This document shows, piece by piece, positions 44,837-54,407 of a DNA stretch of 64,000 nucleotides. Both the position numbers and the translations under genes were made by a program. A model generated the notes under the pieces. That model was not told the DNA's origin. It was given only the letters and a program-made list of their open reading frames with translations, and made no database searches. Source of the stretch: JARRKC01 sp037388505 (GTDB lineage: Bacteria > Acidobacteriota > UBA6911 > RPQK01 > JAPXNP01); assembly GCA_037388505.1 (NCBI GenBank), contig JARRKC010000013.1, positions 12,614-76,613 of the forward strand. The letters run 5' to 3'. Every line of letters starts with the position of its first letter. The first letter of the stretch is position 1.

Positions 44837-44882
44837 TTGACTCCGTTACACATGTCACTTAAGCTTCCGTTACACGGGTAAC
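44837..44882 (+). promoter_or_regulatory. Promoter with two BlaI-type operators
   Basis: TTGACT (44837-44842) and TAAGCT (44860-44865), 17 bp apart. Two GTTACA-initiated palindromes, GTTACACATGTCAC (44845-44858) between the hexamers and GTTACACGGGTAAC (44869-44882) just downstream, are 24 bp apart centre to centre. They resemble BlaI/MecI operators (TACA-nn-TGTA) and end six bases before the blaI-type start, which implies autorepression. Confidence 0.65.
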
Positions 44883-44888
44883 GCCAAG

Positions 44889-45266
44889 ATGAGACTCTCC
44901 GCTACGGAATGGACGGTCATGAACGTGGTCTGGGAGGAGCAGCCGGTCTCTTCGCGAGACGTACATGACCGGGTCGCGGACGGAACGGGTTGGGCTTTCG
45001 ACACGGTCCGAACGATTCTGAACCGCCTGGCGAAGAAGGGCGCCCTGAAATCCGAGGTGCGAGGCGGTACGGCTTATTTCACATCTCTTCTGAGCCGGGA
45101 AGAAGCCCGTCAGTCGGCGCTCTCCTGGATCGCCGAGAAGGCCTTCGGTGGTGCCCGGGAGGCCATGATGCAGTTTCTGGTCAGCCGCCACGATCTATCC
45201 CCGGCAGAGCGGGAGACCCTGCAAAAGCTTCTGGCCGAGTTGGACAACGAGGAGTCGGAACCATGA
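44889..45266 (+). CDS. BlaI/MecI/CopY-family transcriptional repressor
   Basis: A 125-residue winged-helix protein: MRLSATEWTVMNVVWEEQPV and TVRTILNRLAKKGALKSEVRG form the helix-turn-helix and wing, and a C-terminal dimerisation helix ends ELDNEESEP. In the Bla/Mec paradigm it binds operators as a dimer and is cleaved by the partner membrane protease. It overlaps the M56 gene by four bases (ATGA), confirming a paired unit. Confidence 0.94.
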   Translation: MRLSATEWTVMNVVWEEQPVSSRDVHDRVADGTGWAFDTVRTILNRLAKKGALKSEVRGGTAYFTSLLSREEARQSALSWIAEKAFGGAREAMMQFLVSRHDLSPAERETLQKLLAELDNEESEP

Positions 45267-48013
45267 TCGAGACCTTGAACGAATGGGCGTCTCTGTGGTG
45301 GGCCTGGATGTCGCCGCTGACGCTTCAGGTCTCGCTTCTGATCGGTCTCGTCTATCTCTTCGAGCTCGTGACACGACGCTGGGTCTGGCCTCAGTTGCGG
45401 CTCGTGCTCTGGCTTCTCGTCCTCGCACGCCTCCTGCTGCCCCCATCATTGAGCTCGCCGTGGAGCGTGACAGCACCCATTTACACGGAGACCACACAGC
45501 TTCTTCGGGCGTTCGTTTACCCTCAGGATCCGCCTGCCGTGGATCCGCCCCTGGATGCATCGACGGCGGTCTTCCCTGAGTTTCGATCCGACGGCCCGGA
45601 GCTTTCCGGGCCTCGAGATCACAGCACGATCCAGGGCCGAGATCCACAACCTTCAGTTCTTCTTCGAGCCGACGGCGTCCCGCCCCGGCCGGGGCTGACC
45701 TGGCAGTCCTGGCTGCTGATTCTCTGGGCCGTCGGGCTGATCGTATTCTTCTCTCTTCTGGCGGCATCCGTCCATCGATTGAAGAAGGAGCTTTCCGGAA
45801 CACGGCGGGATCCGGAACTGACCGACATCGCCTCGAGGGCCGCCAGAACCGCAGGATTGAGAGCGGCACCCGACGTCCGCATCTCCTCGAGCGTGCCGAC
45901 ACCCGCCGTCGTCGGTGTCTTGCGCCCTGCCGTCCTGGTGCCTAAAGACCATGCGTCGGTGCTTCGCCCCGAAGACGTCCGCAATGCTCTCCTTCACGAG
46001 ATGTGCCACATCAAGCGGCGCGACCTTCTCGTTCAAAGAGCAGCGCTTCTGCTGCATCTCCTGTACTGGTTCAATCCGCTGCTCTGGGTCGTTCGTCGAA
46101 GAATCCGCCACCTGACCGAGATGAGCTGCGATGCCCGTGTGGTTCGATTGCTTCGGGGAGAAACGGACAGCTATCGCGCGACGATTCTGCGCGCACTTCG
46201 GCCTCTCCTCGACGGCCCCATGCCGAGCAGACTCGACCAACTCGGTCTCGTCGAATGGCCGGGCCGGCTGACGGACCGGCTGAACTGGCTCACCCGGACC
46301 GTTGGATCGAGATTCCGTGTGCCGGTCGCCGCCGCCGTGTCACTGGTGGCGATCGCTCTCGTGCTTCCGATGGTGCCCCCGGCCAGGGGCGACGCCGACG
46401 GTTTCGCCATTCTGCGCATCACAACCTTCACTCCGGTCGGAAACGGACAGAGCTACTTGGAAGGCCTCGATCTGTTCATCGGAAGGCCCTCAGAGACAAT
46501 GGGCCTTTGGTTCCTCGGCCAGTTCACTGATCCCGAGCAGCCCCGCCGGATGCAGATCAGCATGCAGGTCGACAATATGGGGCCGGTTGGCCTGTTTGAT
46601 GGAGACGGGGACAGTCGTGTGCCGGGGGATCGTTTCGTTCGGGAGGATCGAGTTCTGCGACATCGGACGCTCGTCTACCGGACAGAACCACTGGGCGTCC
46701 GCGGCGACGTGACCGAGGAGTCCCTTGCGCCGGAGTTCGGGTCTCGGTCACTGAAGAGCCTCACGGCATCTCGAGACGGAATTACAGAAACCAGGACGGT
46801 CTTGATTCGAGGCGACGAGAGGCTTGCGGATTCGCTCGGTCTACCCGATCTGTCGGAAGAGTCTTTGCGGAAACGCTATCCCGGGCCGACGGAAATGAGT
46901 TCCGAGAAGGTCCAACAGTCCTTCCCGAAGGTCATCGCCCTGATGAACGATCAGTTGGAGAATCTCAGCTCGATGTCCCTCGTGAGCGACTACCGGGAAT
47001 CCGTGCGGAAGGCGGCCCGATCGCTCGTCTGGGAAGAGACGGGTCCCGAGGTCACCAGTCGTGCCTTCGAATATCCCCTCGCGTACCAGGAAACGGCTGT
47101 CATCGGTCCCGGCAAGAAGTACTTCCTGACGCGTCGTGGCGTGGACGTCATCCACCGATGCCAGGAAGACGGGGGCATCCTCGAGAGCTATCCGGTCGGT
47201 CCGGAGACGCTCGCCGCAACCCACCGGTCCTTCACCGTTGATTCGCAGGGGCATCTGGTCACCCTCCTCCAACGACCCGATTCCTTCAAGACCTTGCGTC
47301 GAGGAGAGTTGGTTCGGATCTTCGAATCGCCCGAGTCGTACACCGAAATTCCCCTCGCGCCCCCGGTCCGGTGGCCGATGGATCTCTCGATCGATGCGGC
47401 CGGCCGATACTACGTGCTGCGATGGCATGCCACTGCGGCCGACGTTCGCCGGATGGGACGAGAACTCTTGCCCCCCGCCTCTCACTCGCTCTCGGTCGAC
47501 CGCTACTCACCCGGTGGGAAACTCGAACAATCTCTGCTGCTGGATTCTTTCCTGACGGATGCACCGGCGGGCCACACCTGGAACTGGCCAAGGCCGGCCA
47601 GCCTCGCAGTTCTGGGAGACGGACGGACATTCATCCTTGCGTTGAGCAACCGGAAGGAGGGCGGAGCTCGGGTCACCTCGGGTCGCTTGTTTGAAGTCGA
47701 TTGGCGGGGCTCGATTTTGCGTCCGGTTCCGCTCGAAGTTCCGGCAGCAGGACCGGTCACTTTGACCGACGTACATGGCCTTGGGAACATCCTGGCTCTG
47801 GAATGGTCGGATTACACGTCCATCCCGGAGGGACAGCCATCGATATCGACGCTTACAGTGAAGAGACTGCAACTCTGGCAGGACGGCGCGAACGAGCCCC
47901 TGGTCAACATCCGGGGAATCATCGAGGCCGTCTCCGGGGATCAGGCGCTCGTCACCCGAGCGGTGGCGGGAGGACCCGACACGCCGTCACTCTTCCTGGT
48001 GACTTACCGTTGA
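45263..48013 (+). CDS. M56-family (BlaR1/MecR1-like) membrane metalloprotease with long C-terminal sensor region
   Basis: A 916-residue protein. N-terminal membrane helices (STLQVSLLIGLVYLFELV-type and LVLWLLVLARLLLP) frame a cytoplasmic gluzincin domain with H245-E246-x-x-H249 in LLHEMCHIKRRD and the downstream E of TEMSCDARVV. A further helix near residue 360 (VAAAVSLVAIALVLPMV) leads to a ~540-residue extracytoplasmic part. It lacks any penicillin-binding domain and reads instead as a beta-propeller (YFLTRRGVDVIHR, RSFTVDSQGHLVTLL, DLSIDAAGRYYVLRW, SLAVLGDGRTFILAL). The signal is therefore probably not a beta-lactam. Likely senses an envelope condition and inactivates the repressor; the regulated target may include the following TlpA-like gene. 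Confidence 0.88.
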   Translation: MIETLNEWASLWWAWMSPLTLQVSLLIGLVYLFELVTRRWVWPQLRLVLWLLVLARLLLPPSLSSPWSVTAPIYTETTQLLRAFVYPQDPPAVDPPLDASTAVFPEFRSDGPELSGPRDHSTIQGRDPQPSVLLRADGVPPRPGLTWQSWLLILWAVGLIVFFSLLAASVHRLKKELSGTRRDPELTDIASRAARTAGLRAAPDVRISSSVPTPAVVGVLRPAVLVPKDHASVLRPEDVRNALLHEMCHIKRRDLLVQRAALLLHLLYWFNPLLWVVRRRIRHLTEMSCDARVVRLLRGETDSYRATILRALRPLLDGPMPSRLDQLGLVEWPGRLTDRLNWLTRTVGSRFRVPVAAAVSLVAIALVLPMVPPARGDADGFAILRITTFTPVGNGQSYLEGLDLFIGRPSETMGLWFLGQFTDPEQPRRMQISMQVDNMGPVGLFDGDGDSRVPGDRFVREDRVLRHRTLVYRTEPLGVRGDVTEESLAPEFGSRSLKSLTASRDGITETRTVLIRGDERLADSLGLPDLSEESLRKRYPGPTEMSSEKVQQSFPKVIALMNDQLENLSSMSLVSDYRESVRKAARSLVWEETGPEVTSRAFEYPLAYQETAVIGPGKKYFLTRRGVDVIHRCQEDGGILESYPVGPETLAATHRSFTVDSQGHLVTLLQRPDSFKTLRRGELVRIFESPESYTEIPLAPPVRWPMDLSIDAAGRYYVLRWHATAADVRRMGRELLPPASHSLSVDRYSPGGKLEQSLLLDSFLTDAPAGHTWNWPRPASLAVLGDGRTFILALSNRKEGGARVTSGRLFEVDWRGSILRPVPLEVPAAGPVTLTDVHGLGNILALEWSDYTSIPEGQPSISTLTVKRLQLWQDGANEPLVNIRGIIEAVSGDQALVTRAVAGGPDTPSLFLVTYR

Positions 48014-48391
48014 AGCGCCGTCTTGAGGACCGCGTTTCAGGATTGCGTCCCTCGCTGGGGCGCCTGCAAGTTGGGTGGATTCGGCGAACCCGGGGTGGTG
48101 CTTGCCGGTCGGTCCCGATTGACCCCGAGCTGGGATCGTGCCCCTCGAGGGTATCCGGTTGTTGAGTTCGCCCTTCGCTGACCGAACCAGTTCGGGGCCT
48201 TGGCCCCGGCAGGGGCCGGATTCCTCTTGCCCGGGGCCAAACCGCTTCGGTCCGGCCCCGGCTTTGGCGGGCCAAAGCGACCAAGTCCGCTCCGGTGAGG
48301 GGCGGGATATCGCTTCGATTCGCCGCTTGGAACAACTCCGACGCGAACACGTCGTGAACGGCTCATCCTGCAGCCGGAGGAGGCATCGACA
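48014..48391. other. GC-rich, hairpin-forming intergenic region
   Basis: No gene seen. A nearly perfect palindrome CGGGGCCTTGGCCCCG (48193-48208) is followed by further GGGGCC/GGCCCC segments to ~48280. It could terminate or attenuate transcription from the M56 gene, but there is no U-tract. Confidence 0.5.
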
Positions 48392-50224
48392 ATGAAACAC
48401 CGTCATCTCCACACATTTTCGATTGGATCGGCCGGCGTCCTCCTTTTCCTCCTGATCGGAGGCACCTGCGAATCCAGTCTCGCAGAGATCATCGTGCCCG
48501 GCGAGCGTGTGCACTGGGGTGACACGATTCACGTCGTCGTGAAGCCGAATCCGGAGAGGGGGCTCTATCCCGGCGACCGAGCCTGGCTGACAGTCGGCTT
48601 CTGGCGCCAGGGAGTGGAATTCATCCGATACGAGCCGCTCCAATCGGAGGGAGGGCAGTTCAGCTGCGATCTGACTCTGCCGGACGACTGGGAGTACGCG
48701 AACGCCAGCGTCGTGACGACTGAGAGGTGGATCCCAGGCGGAAAGGGCCTGGCTGCCCTTGATCGAAACGGAGAGATTCCCCCGGGCGCACCCGTTCTCG
48801 AGACCAGCTTCATCTGGAACGGCTCCTCCCGGCGAGCCGACTGGGAAGCCGTTGCGAAAGCTGAACTGTCGCGGTACCCGACTCTCTGGTGGCTCTATCC
48901 CGAGGTTTGGGGACTTCATTTCATGGCGAGCGGAGGCAAGGTTCCCGTCGAGCTGATCCGAGATCAGCTCCCGTTCCTCGAACAGGCCGACGAGAGCGCC
49001 GTACTCCTGCGGGTATTGATGCAGGCAAACTGGGAGCTCGGAGAGACCACCGAGGCACTGCGGCAGTTGGAGCGTCTGTGTGAGCACTACCCGGACTCCC
49101 GCGATACGATTCGAGCACTGAACAAAGCCGGCTATGAGATTTTCAAGAGGGGATTGCTCCCGGTTTCGAATGAGAGATGGAAAGCTCTGGCGGCTCAGGC
49201 CGTCAACGGTGCCCCCGACAACCCTGCGTTGCGAGTTTATGATATCGGTCTCTACTCGAACGAAGCGATTACGCTCGCTTCGTTCCGTCGGCTTTTCGAA
49301 GCCTGGACGAAGGATGACGGCGAGAGTCCCTACCCTTACATCCTACTGGCTCGAGCTCTCGCCCGCGAAGAGACGGAATTGGACCGAGCAGAAAAGCTTC
49401 TCACTCGAGGTCTCGAACTGTCGTTCGCCGTGCGACCGGTCCTGCTCTACGCACGGTACCCCGGCCTGGCTTTTCGTCTCCGTTCCGATTTGCGTGCTCG
49501 ACGAGCCGACACCGCCGGAGCGCTTGCCGATATCCGGGCTGCGCAAGCTCTGGCTCGGAAGGGTGATCCGACGGACATCGAAACAGAGGCCGAAATCTGG
49601 CTTCAGGCGGGCAGGCCCGTCAAGGCGGAAACGGTGGCCCTGGAAGCGTACCGCAAGGGATCCCTCGAGGCCGAGGCATTCGTCAAGGATCTCTACGCGA
49701 CGCGCACCGGTCGCTCGAACGGAGCGGAGGAGTATTTCTGGAGCCGGCTGACGGAGGGTGCCGACCGGCCCGGCGATCCTTCCGACGAACCGGAAGACGC
49801 TCCCCATTTCGAGGGCGTGACCCTGGAGGGCCGTCGAGTCGACAACGCCTCTCTGAAGGGCAAGGTGGTCGTCCTGAACTTCTGGTTCACCACCTGCGGC
49901 CCCTGCATCGGAGAAATGACGGAGCTGAACGAGCTGGTTCGGGACTTCGGCGACCGGGTCCGCTTTCTGGCCTTCACCCACGAACCACCCGAGATGGTTC
50001 GGACGTTCCTCGAGAGTCACGAATTCGATTATGAGATCGTCCCGAATGCGCGCGAGATCGAGGAATCCTTCGGCATCGGCTCACACCCGACGCACGTTCT
50101 CATCGATCAGAAGGGCAAAGTCCGCTGGCAGGGCCTGGGAGCCAACCCCGACAACCTCAAGCGCCTCCGCGCGACTATCCAGCGAGTCCTGACAATAGGT
50201 GACACGCACGTAGTGAGTCCGTAA
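48392..50224 (+). CDS. Exported TPR-like protein with C-terminal TlpA/thioredoxin domain
   Basis: A 610-residue protein with a signal peptide (GVLLFLLIGGTCESSLAE). The first ~430 residues are a beta domain followed by helical TPR-like repeats (LLRVLMQANWELGETTEALRQLERL). The last ~150 residues form a TlpA-type thioredoxin domain with active site C502-G-P-C505 (FWFTTCGPCIGEMTEL) and a cis-Pro region in HPTHVLID. Probably a periplasmic thiol reductant acting on a partner bound by the repeats. GGAGGAGG precedes the ATG. It follows the BlaI-M56 pair and may be controlled by it. Confidence 0.88.
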   Translation: MKHRHLHTFSIGSAGVLLFLLIGGTCESSLAEIIVPGERVHWGDTIHVVVKPNPERGLYPGDRAWLTVGFWRQGVEFIRYEPLQSEGGQFSCDLTLPDDWEYANASVVTTERWIPGGKGLAALDRNGEIPPGAPVLETSFIWNGSSRRADWEAVAKAELSRYPTLWWLYPEVWGLHFMASGGKVPVELIRDQLPFLEQADESAVLLRVLMQANWELGETTEALRQLERLCEHYPDSRDTIRALNKAGYEIFKRGLLPVSNERWKALAAQAVNGAPDNPALRVYDIGLYSNEAITLASFRRLFEAWTKDDGESPYPYILLARALAREETELDRAEKLLTRGLELSFAVRPVLLYARYPGLAFRLRSDLRARRADTAGALADIRAAQALARKGDPTDIETEAEIWLQAGRPVKAETVALEAYRKGSLEAEAFVKDLYATRTGRSNGAEEYFWSRLTEGADRPGDPSDEPEDAPHFEGVTLEGRRVDNASLKGKVVVLNFWFTTCGPCIGEMTELNELVRDFGDRVRFLAFTHEPPEMVRTFLESHEFDYEIVPNAREIEESFGIGSHPTHVLIDQKGKVRWQGLGANPDNLKRLRATIQRVLTIGDTHVVSP

Positions 50225-50323
50225 GTACCTGTCAATAAAGACTTCCGAGGCGAGTCTGGCACCAACCTCTGATTCTGCGGCCGGGGAGACTCGATTCCAG
50301 GCGACGACGATCCCCCTCGCAAC

Positions 50324-51461
50324 CTAGACAACCTTCGGCATGCGGAAGGGCTCCACCGTCTTGTGGAACGCCCGGAGGTACAGGGGGAACTCCGGGCTAT
50401 AAAAGAGATGCGTCGGACAATCGCAATCACTCGAGCCGAACCCGGCCGGTCCCGGTGTGAGGATCGAACCCATGGCTTCGGCAAGCGCGCACTCCTGGCG
50501 CAGGGACGAGCGGATGGGGAGCGCGCGACACTCCAGAGCTGCCTCTCGCAGGTAGTCCACGTGCCAGCGAAAGCGCTTTCGGTGCCGCAGGTGACGGGCA
50601 ATTCTCGCCGTCAGATTCCGCATCGCCGAACCGACATAGACGTACCAGCCGCTCTCAAACCTCAGCTCTCCGAGCTTTCCGACACAGATCGGACGATTTT
50701 CGGTGAGCTTCATCAGCAGAAGATAGGCGCCGCAGTCCTGCGCCTCCCTCTCGATGAAGGCCCAAGGAATCGACAGCGGCTTGGGCCGACCCTTCAGCCT
50801 CAATGACGATGTCCATCCCAGGGCAACCGGAAGAATACGTGTGATAGTCCGGAAGGAATCGTTCGACTCGATTGGAATGGACCAGGAACAAGACCACTGG
50901 TTTCGGTTCATCAGTTCGTGCAGCATCGGACCCAAGTCCAGCCAACTCCAATAGATGCCGTCGGCCCCGTTCCGTGACGGCATCCGGAAAGAGGGCGGCG
51001 CCGTTGCCGAACAGGGTCACCGACTTCACTTCGAGGAAAAACCTCTCTCGGTTCTCCTCCATCAAGAAGTCGAAGCGGCTGGATCCGAGCGGAACCTCCG
51101 ATCTGACGACTTTGGCAGATTCCAAGCCCGGGATCCGCTGCTGTTCGAGCAGGTTTCGGGCGACGGCGTTGGTCTGGTGAGTGTGGATGAAGATCGTCTC
51201 GCCCTCCCGGTCGACGGCCCAGGCCGTGTAGCGGGTCTTTCTGGGAGCCCTCCGATGGGCACGCGGCACTCTCCTTCGAGAGGACTCGAGTTCGTCCGCC
51301 AGGTAGATGGTCACCCCGGGGAGCAGAAGTTCGTCGAGCCTGCCGGAGTTCGGCATTTGCGCTTCGACGACACCCCTTCCGTGGATGCGACAACGGACGA
51401 GAAACCGGTTCGGACGTTCGACGAAGATGCCCTTTACCAAGCGACCCGGCACGAGATCCAT
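50324..51461 (-). pseudogene. SfsA - DUF123 (GIY-YIG-like) fusion, interrupted by a frameshift near 50840
   Basis: The 5' part (51461 to about 50840) encodes an SfsA-family protein: LVKGIFVERPNRFLVRCRI, AQMPNSGRLDELLLPG, FLEVKSVTLFGNGAALFPDAVTERG. The reading frame then becomes nonsense, but another frame continues at LGWTSSLRLKGRPKPLSIPW into a complete DUF123 domain (CGAYLLLMKLTENRPICVGKLGEL, GWYVYVGSAM, HVDYL). SfsA and DUF123 are found fused in some bacteria. The SfsA C-terminus is short here, so a small deletion that is not a multiple of three is likely at about 50838-50842 rather than two separate genes. The gene is probably inactive, or the assembly has an error. Confidence 0.7.
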
Positions 51462-51543
51462 GGCCTGTCATGATCTCATCATTCGGCCATAGTGACCTCA
51501 ATTGGTCCCGGCTTTCGCGGTAGGGGAGCCAAGTCTCGAGACG

Positions 51544-51930
51544 TCACATGTAATTGACGAGTCGCAGTTGGGGAACCCGTTCGAAATGACCCTGATCCGA
51601 CGTCACCAGCTCGGCCTCGGCTTCGAGTGCCGTCGCCGCAATCAGGATGTCAAAGTCCCCGATGCTTTTCCCCTGCCGGCGCAGATACCTGCGGACACGA
51701 CTCCCTATCCTGCAGACATTCTCATTGACCTCGAGTCTGACGAAAGGCTCCAGAAAGTCCTCGCCGTCTTTCGTTCGCTCGTAACCTTCGAGGAACTCGA
51801 GCATGCTGATGACTGAGATGGCAAACTCATCATCCTCATGGAGTGTGAGGAATTGTTGCGCTGGACCCGGCTCTCCGGCCGCAAGCTCCCGTTGCAGATC
51901 AATCAGAAAGGTGGTGTCGAGAACCTTCAT
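51544..51930 (-). CDS. vapC: PIN-domain ribonuclease toxin, VapC family
   Basis: A 128-residue PIN domain: MKVLDTTFLIDLQREL (first Asp), SMLEFLEGYERT (Glu), DFDILIAATALEAEAELVTSD (third Asp and following Asp) supply the acidic metal site of VapC toxins, which cleave RNA. The start is fixed by the four-base ATGA overlap with the upstream antitoxin stop. Toxin in a type II toxin-antitoxin module. Confidence 0.9.
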   Translation of the reverse strand: MKVLDTTFLIDLQRELAAGEPGPAQQFLTLHEDDEFAISVISMLEFLEGYERTKDGEDFLEPFVRLEVNENVCRIGSRVRRYLRRQGKSIGDFDILIAATALEAEAELVTSDQGHFERVPQLRLVNYM

Positions 51931-52187
51931 TTCGTTGGATCCTGCTTCCATCGTGAAGGGCTTGCGGTGCGGACCTGCTCGACACCGCCCTTCCAGTACT
52001 CCAGAGCCCGGCGATCCGCCTGTTTCACCCCTCGATTCCGCAACGCTCGCAGAACCGACCGACCCGACGCATCTGGAGGTCCGAAACGGGCTCGCCGCAC
52101 CACCTCGGAAAAGGACTCACCAGGTCTCTTGGCGGAGCGAAGCTTCTCGTAGGCGTCAAGCTCGAGGGAAATGGTCTTCGTTGACAT
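51927..52187 (-). CDS. vapB: VapB-type antitoxin
   Basis: An 86-residue protein with an N-terminal ribbon-helix-helix-like segment (TKTISLELDAYEKLRSAKRPGESFSEVVRRA) typical of the VapB/DUF217 antitoxins. The C-terminal half would wrap the toxin. It overlaps vapC by four bases, and the two genes presumably autoregulate. Confidence 0.85.
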   Translation of the reverse strand: MSTKTISLELDAYEKLRSAKRPGESFSEVVRRARFGPPDASGRSVLRALRNRGVKQADRRALEYWKGGVEQVRTASPSRWKQDPTK

Positions 52188-52357
52188 GCATGAAATAATA
52201 CACGAAACTGTCTCAGTTCGCTCCAATTTCGTCCAAACGCGGTGACACACCAAAACCTCTGCCTCTGAGCCTCCCTTGAAAAGCCTGGCCCCGTTGCGCA
52301 CTCGTGAATAGACCCCAGAGAGGCCTGAGAATCGTGTGTTTGTAGCAACTTACAAAG

Positions 52358-52409
52358 GTGAAAGGGACAGACTGATTCTCGGTTGGTGAAAGGGACAGGC
52401 TCGTTCTCG
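52358..52409 (+). repeat. Two copies of the GAAAGGGACAGrCT-TTCTCG motif
   Basis: GTGAAAGGGACAGACTGATT at 52358 and TGAAAGGGACAGGCTCGTT at 52387, each continuing into TTCTCG, 29 bp apart. Part of a family also at 54079, 54112, 58645 and, inverted, 59353-59526. Confidence 0.7.
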
Positions 52410-52483
52410 CTCCCCCTTGGGACTTCCCGGGATCTCCGGAGCGGATGGGTCGCGGCGCAATCTCAAGACATCCGCAGCCGGCC

Positions 52484-53719
52484 CTATGGCTTCCGCTTCA
52501 GCTCGACACGCCGGTTCAGAGCCCTTCCCTGCGCGGTCTCGTTACCGGCCACCGGCCGGTCCTCTCCGTAGCCCTGAGGCTCGAGTCGTCCGGAATCGAT
52601 TCCCTGTTCGACCAGCCACGCCACAACGGAGCGGGCGCGGCGCCGCGAAAGATCCCGGTTGTAGGCGGCGTCGCCCGTGGAGTCGGTGTGACCTTCAACG
52701 ATGAGAGCGAGCTCCGGTTGCTGTTCCATCACGTTCAGCACTTCCTGAAGCGTAGCCTCAGAGTCGGAGCGCAGCCGGTCCGAATCGAGGTCGAAGTGAA
52801 TGCCATAAACGATGGCCCGGCCACTCTCCCGGAGCGACTTCTGGAGGGATCCCTCGTGTTGGAGTTGACAGGAGGGTCGTTCGCCGGGCGCGGCGCGGGA
52901 GCCCACCCAGAACCCTCTGTAGGCCCCCTTCTCATACCAGAGTCCATTCAGTTGGTCGCCCGTCGAAGAGAGCACCATGAGAGCTGTTCCGATCTGCTGT
53001 CCCTCGTTTTCGCGCCACTCGAACTGGATGACCCGACCATCGAGATTCCCGCTGAGCGAGCCCTGGTCCCAGTCATAACAGCCGCTGATACTGGACCCGT
53101 CCTGCGCGAAGAGAACAAGGCCGAAGTTGGTCCGATAGACCCCCGAAACCCGAACCTCCGACGCTTCTTCTTCCAGTTGTCGACCATACGCTTCCAGTTC
53201 CATGAGCTCGGTGTAGCTTTCCTGACCCCAGTTCGACAGGATGACAATCTTGAGCCATCGAGCCTGCGTACCTGCCGCGAACTCGAACTGAGTGCGGCTT
53301 CCCTTTTCGGCCTCCACTCCGAGGACTTCGGAAAAGGGGCCCGTAGGACCTGCACTGGAAGTCCACACTCCGATTCGGCGCGCCGAGATCCCCGGATAAG
53401 AGTCTTCCTGAGCGGTCGAGTTGTCGAACACGATCGAGGTGAGCTGACTCGGTCGGTCCAGTTCGATGACGACCTGATGCGGAAAGGCGGCACCTTCAGC
53501 CGTGCACCAACCCTGTTCCGCCGTGTCGTCGAGTACCAGGAGAGCCGCCCACTTCTCATTGAACTGGCTCGACTGAGAGAGCACAACCGCTCCTTCGGCA
53601 AGATTCAGAAGGTCAACGGAGGGCTGCCCGTTGTTTTGCTCCGCTCGTGTCGAACCGATACAAAGAGAGAAGCAGACGAAGAGAACCAAATGGCACGATG
53701 GCCGGACAGAAATGTTCAT
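52484..53719 (-). CDS. Exported discoidin-like / OmpA C-terminal domain protein
   Basis: A 411-residue protein with a signal peptide (PSCHLVLFVCFSLCIGSTRA). An N-terminal beta-sandwich (about residues 40-160, IELDRPSQLTSIVFDNSTAQED) resembles a discoidin/F5-8 type C fold. A lipocalin-like middle region (GVYRTNFGLVLFAQDGSSISGCYDWDQG) follows. The C-terminal ~120 residues form an OmpA peptidoglycan-binding domain (IHFDLDSDRLRSDSEATLQEV, EGHTDSTGDAAYNRDLSRRRA, RRVELKRKP). Likely bridges outer membrane or surface glycans and the murein. Confidence 0.85.
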   Translation of the reverse strand: MNISVRPSCHLVLFVCFSLCIGSTRAEQNNGQPSVDLLNLAEGAVVLSQSSQFNEKWAALLVLDDTAEQGWCTAEGAAFPHQVVIELDRPSQLTSIVFDNSTAQEDSYPGISARRIGVWTSSAGPTGPFSEVLGVEAEKGSRTQFEFAAGTQARWLKIVILSNWGQESYTELMELEAYGRQLEEEASEVRVSGVYRTNFGLVLFAQDGSSISGCYDWDQGSLSGNLDGRVIQFEWRENEGQQIGTALMVLSSTGDQLNGLWYEKGAYRGFWVGSRAAPGERPSCQLQHEGSLQKSLRESGRAIVYGIHFDLDSDRLRSDSEATLQEVLNVMEQQPELALIVEGHTDSTGDAAYNRDLSRRRARSVVAWLVEQGIDSGRLEPQGYGEDRPVAGNETAQGRALNRRVELKRKP

Positions 53720-54407
53720 TGTCCTGAGGAATGCACCACAAATGCCGCCTCCTGGGAATTGACCTCGGACTGCTCCTTTAGGCAAAACGACACCTCCTCG
53801 GCTGACGACTGGTCAATACGAACTGGCGGATCGCGTTCATCATATACAGCGTCCCTGTCGGACCGACGGGAGCCTTGCCCTCTGAAGCATGCGGTGGATG
53901 CCGATCACATAGCTCCGTCACCGGTCACCCATTCACCCGAATTCACCAGGCGCAGCGTCAGTGCGCGAACGCACGTGAGCGATCCCGCTCACGGTCGCCG
54001 GCTCCCTGTCTTCCCCCGGGGCACGAGCACCGGCGGCAATCTACCGCATCGGCACGAGCCGAAGAACCAAGGTGGTCCAAAAGGGACAGGTTCGTTCTCG
54101 CCCGAAGAGTCGAAAGGGACAGGCTGGTTCTCGTCAGGTACGGGCGGCTCTCATCTCGATAGGATCCGCCGAGTCCAGTCGTTGGTGTGCGTTGACCTTG
54201 CTGCGGCCGTTCTTCTGCTTTGAGATTCCCGTAGGGCGAGCCCCAGTTTCGGAAGCCCGGCCTCTCGGGCTGTCATGAAATTGGTCGACTCGTTGCGAAT
54301 GCCCGGATCTGGCGATATAGGATCTTGATCATATCGTCTTTTCGCGGACAGTAGGAGAGAAAGTACTATCCGACTCGGGCCAGGGCCTGACGAGCAGGAA
54401 GGGGATC
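53720..54407. other. ~690-bp intergenic region with repeats, no gene seen
   Basis: Contains an inverted copy of the REP-like element (53951-54017) and two AAAGGGACAG motifs (54079-54100 and 54112-54133, each followed by TTCTCG). No convincing coding region. Confidence 0.55.
53951..54017 (-). repeat. REP-like element, copy 3, inverted
   Basis: The reverse complement reads GGCGACCGTGAGCGGGATCG, then CTCACG and CGTTCGCGCACTGACGC, matching 34793-34863 in order and spacing. Confidence 0.65.

Noticed and set aside
45263..48013. Beta-lactam resistance sensor (true BlaR1)
   Set aside because: No penicillin-binding SxxK domain is visible in the C-terminal part and no beta-lactamase gene is nearby.
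52445..54223. 592-codon open frame on the plus strand
   Set aside because: It is the opposite-strand shadow of the OmpA-domain gene and the repeat region; no recognisable protein features.
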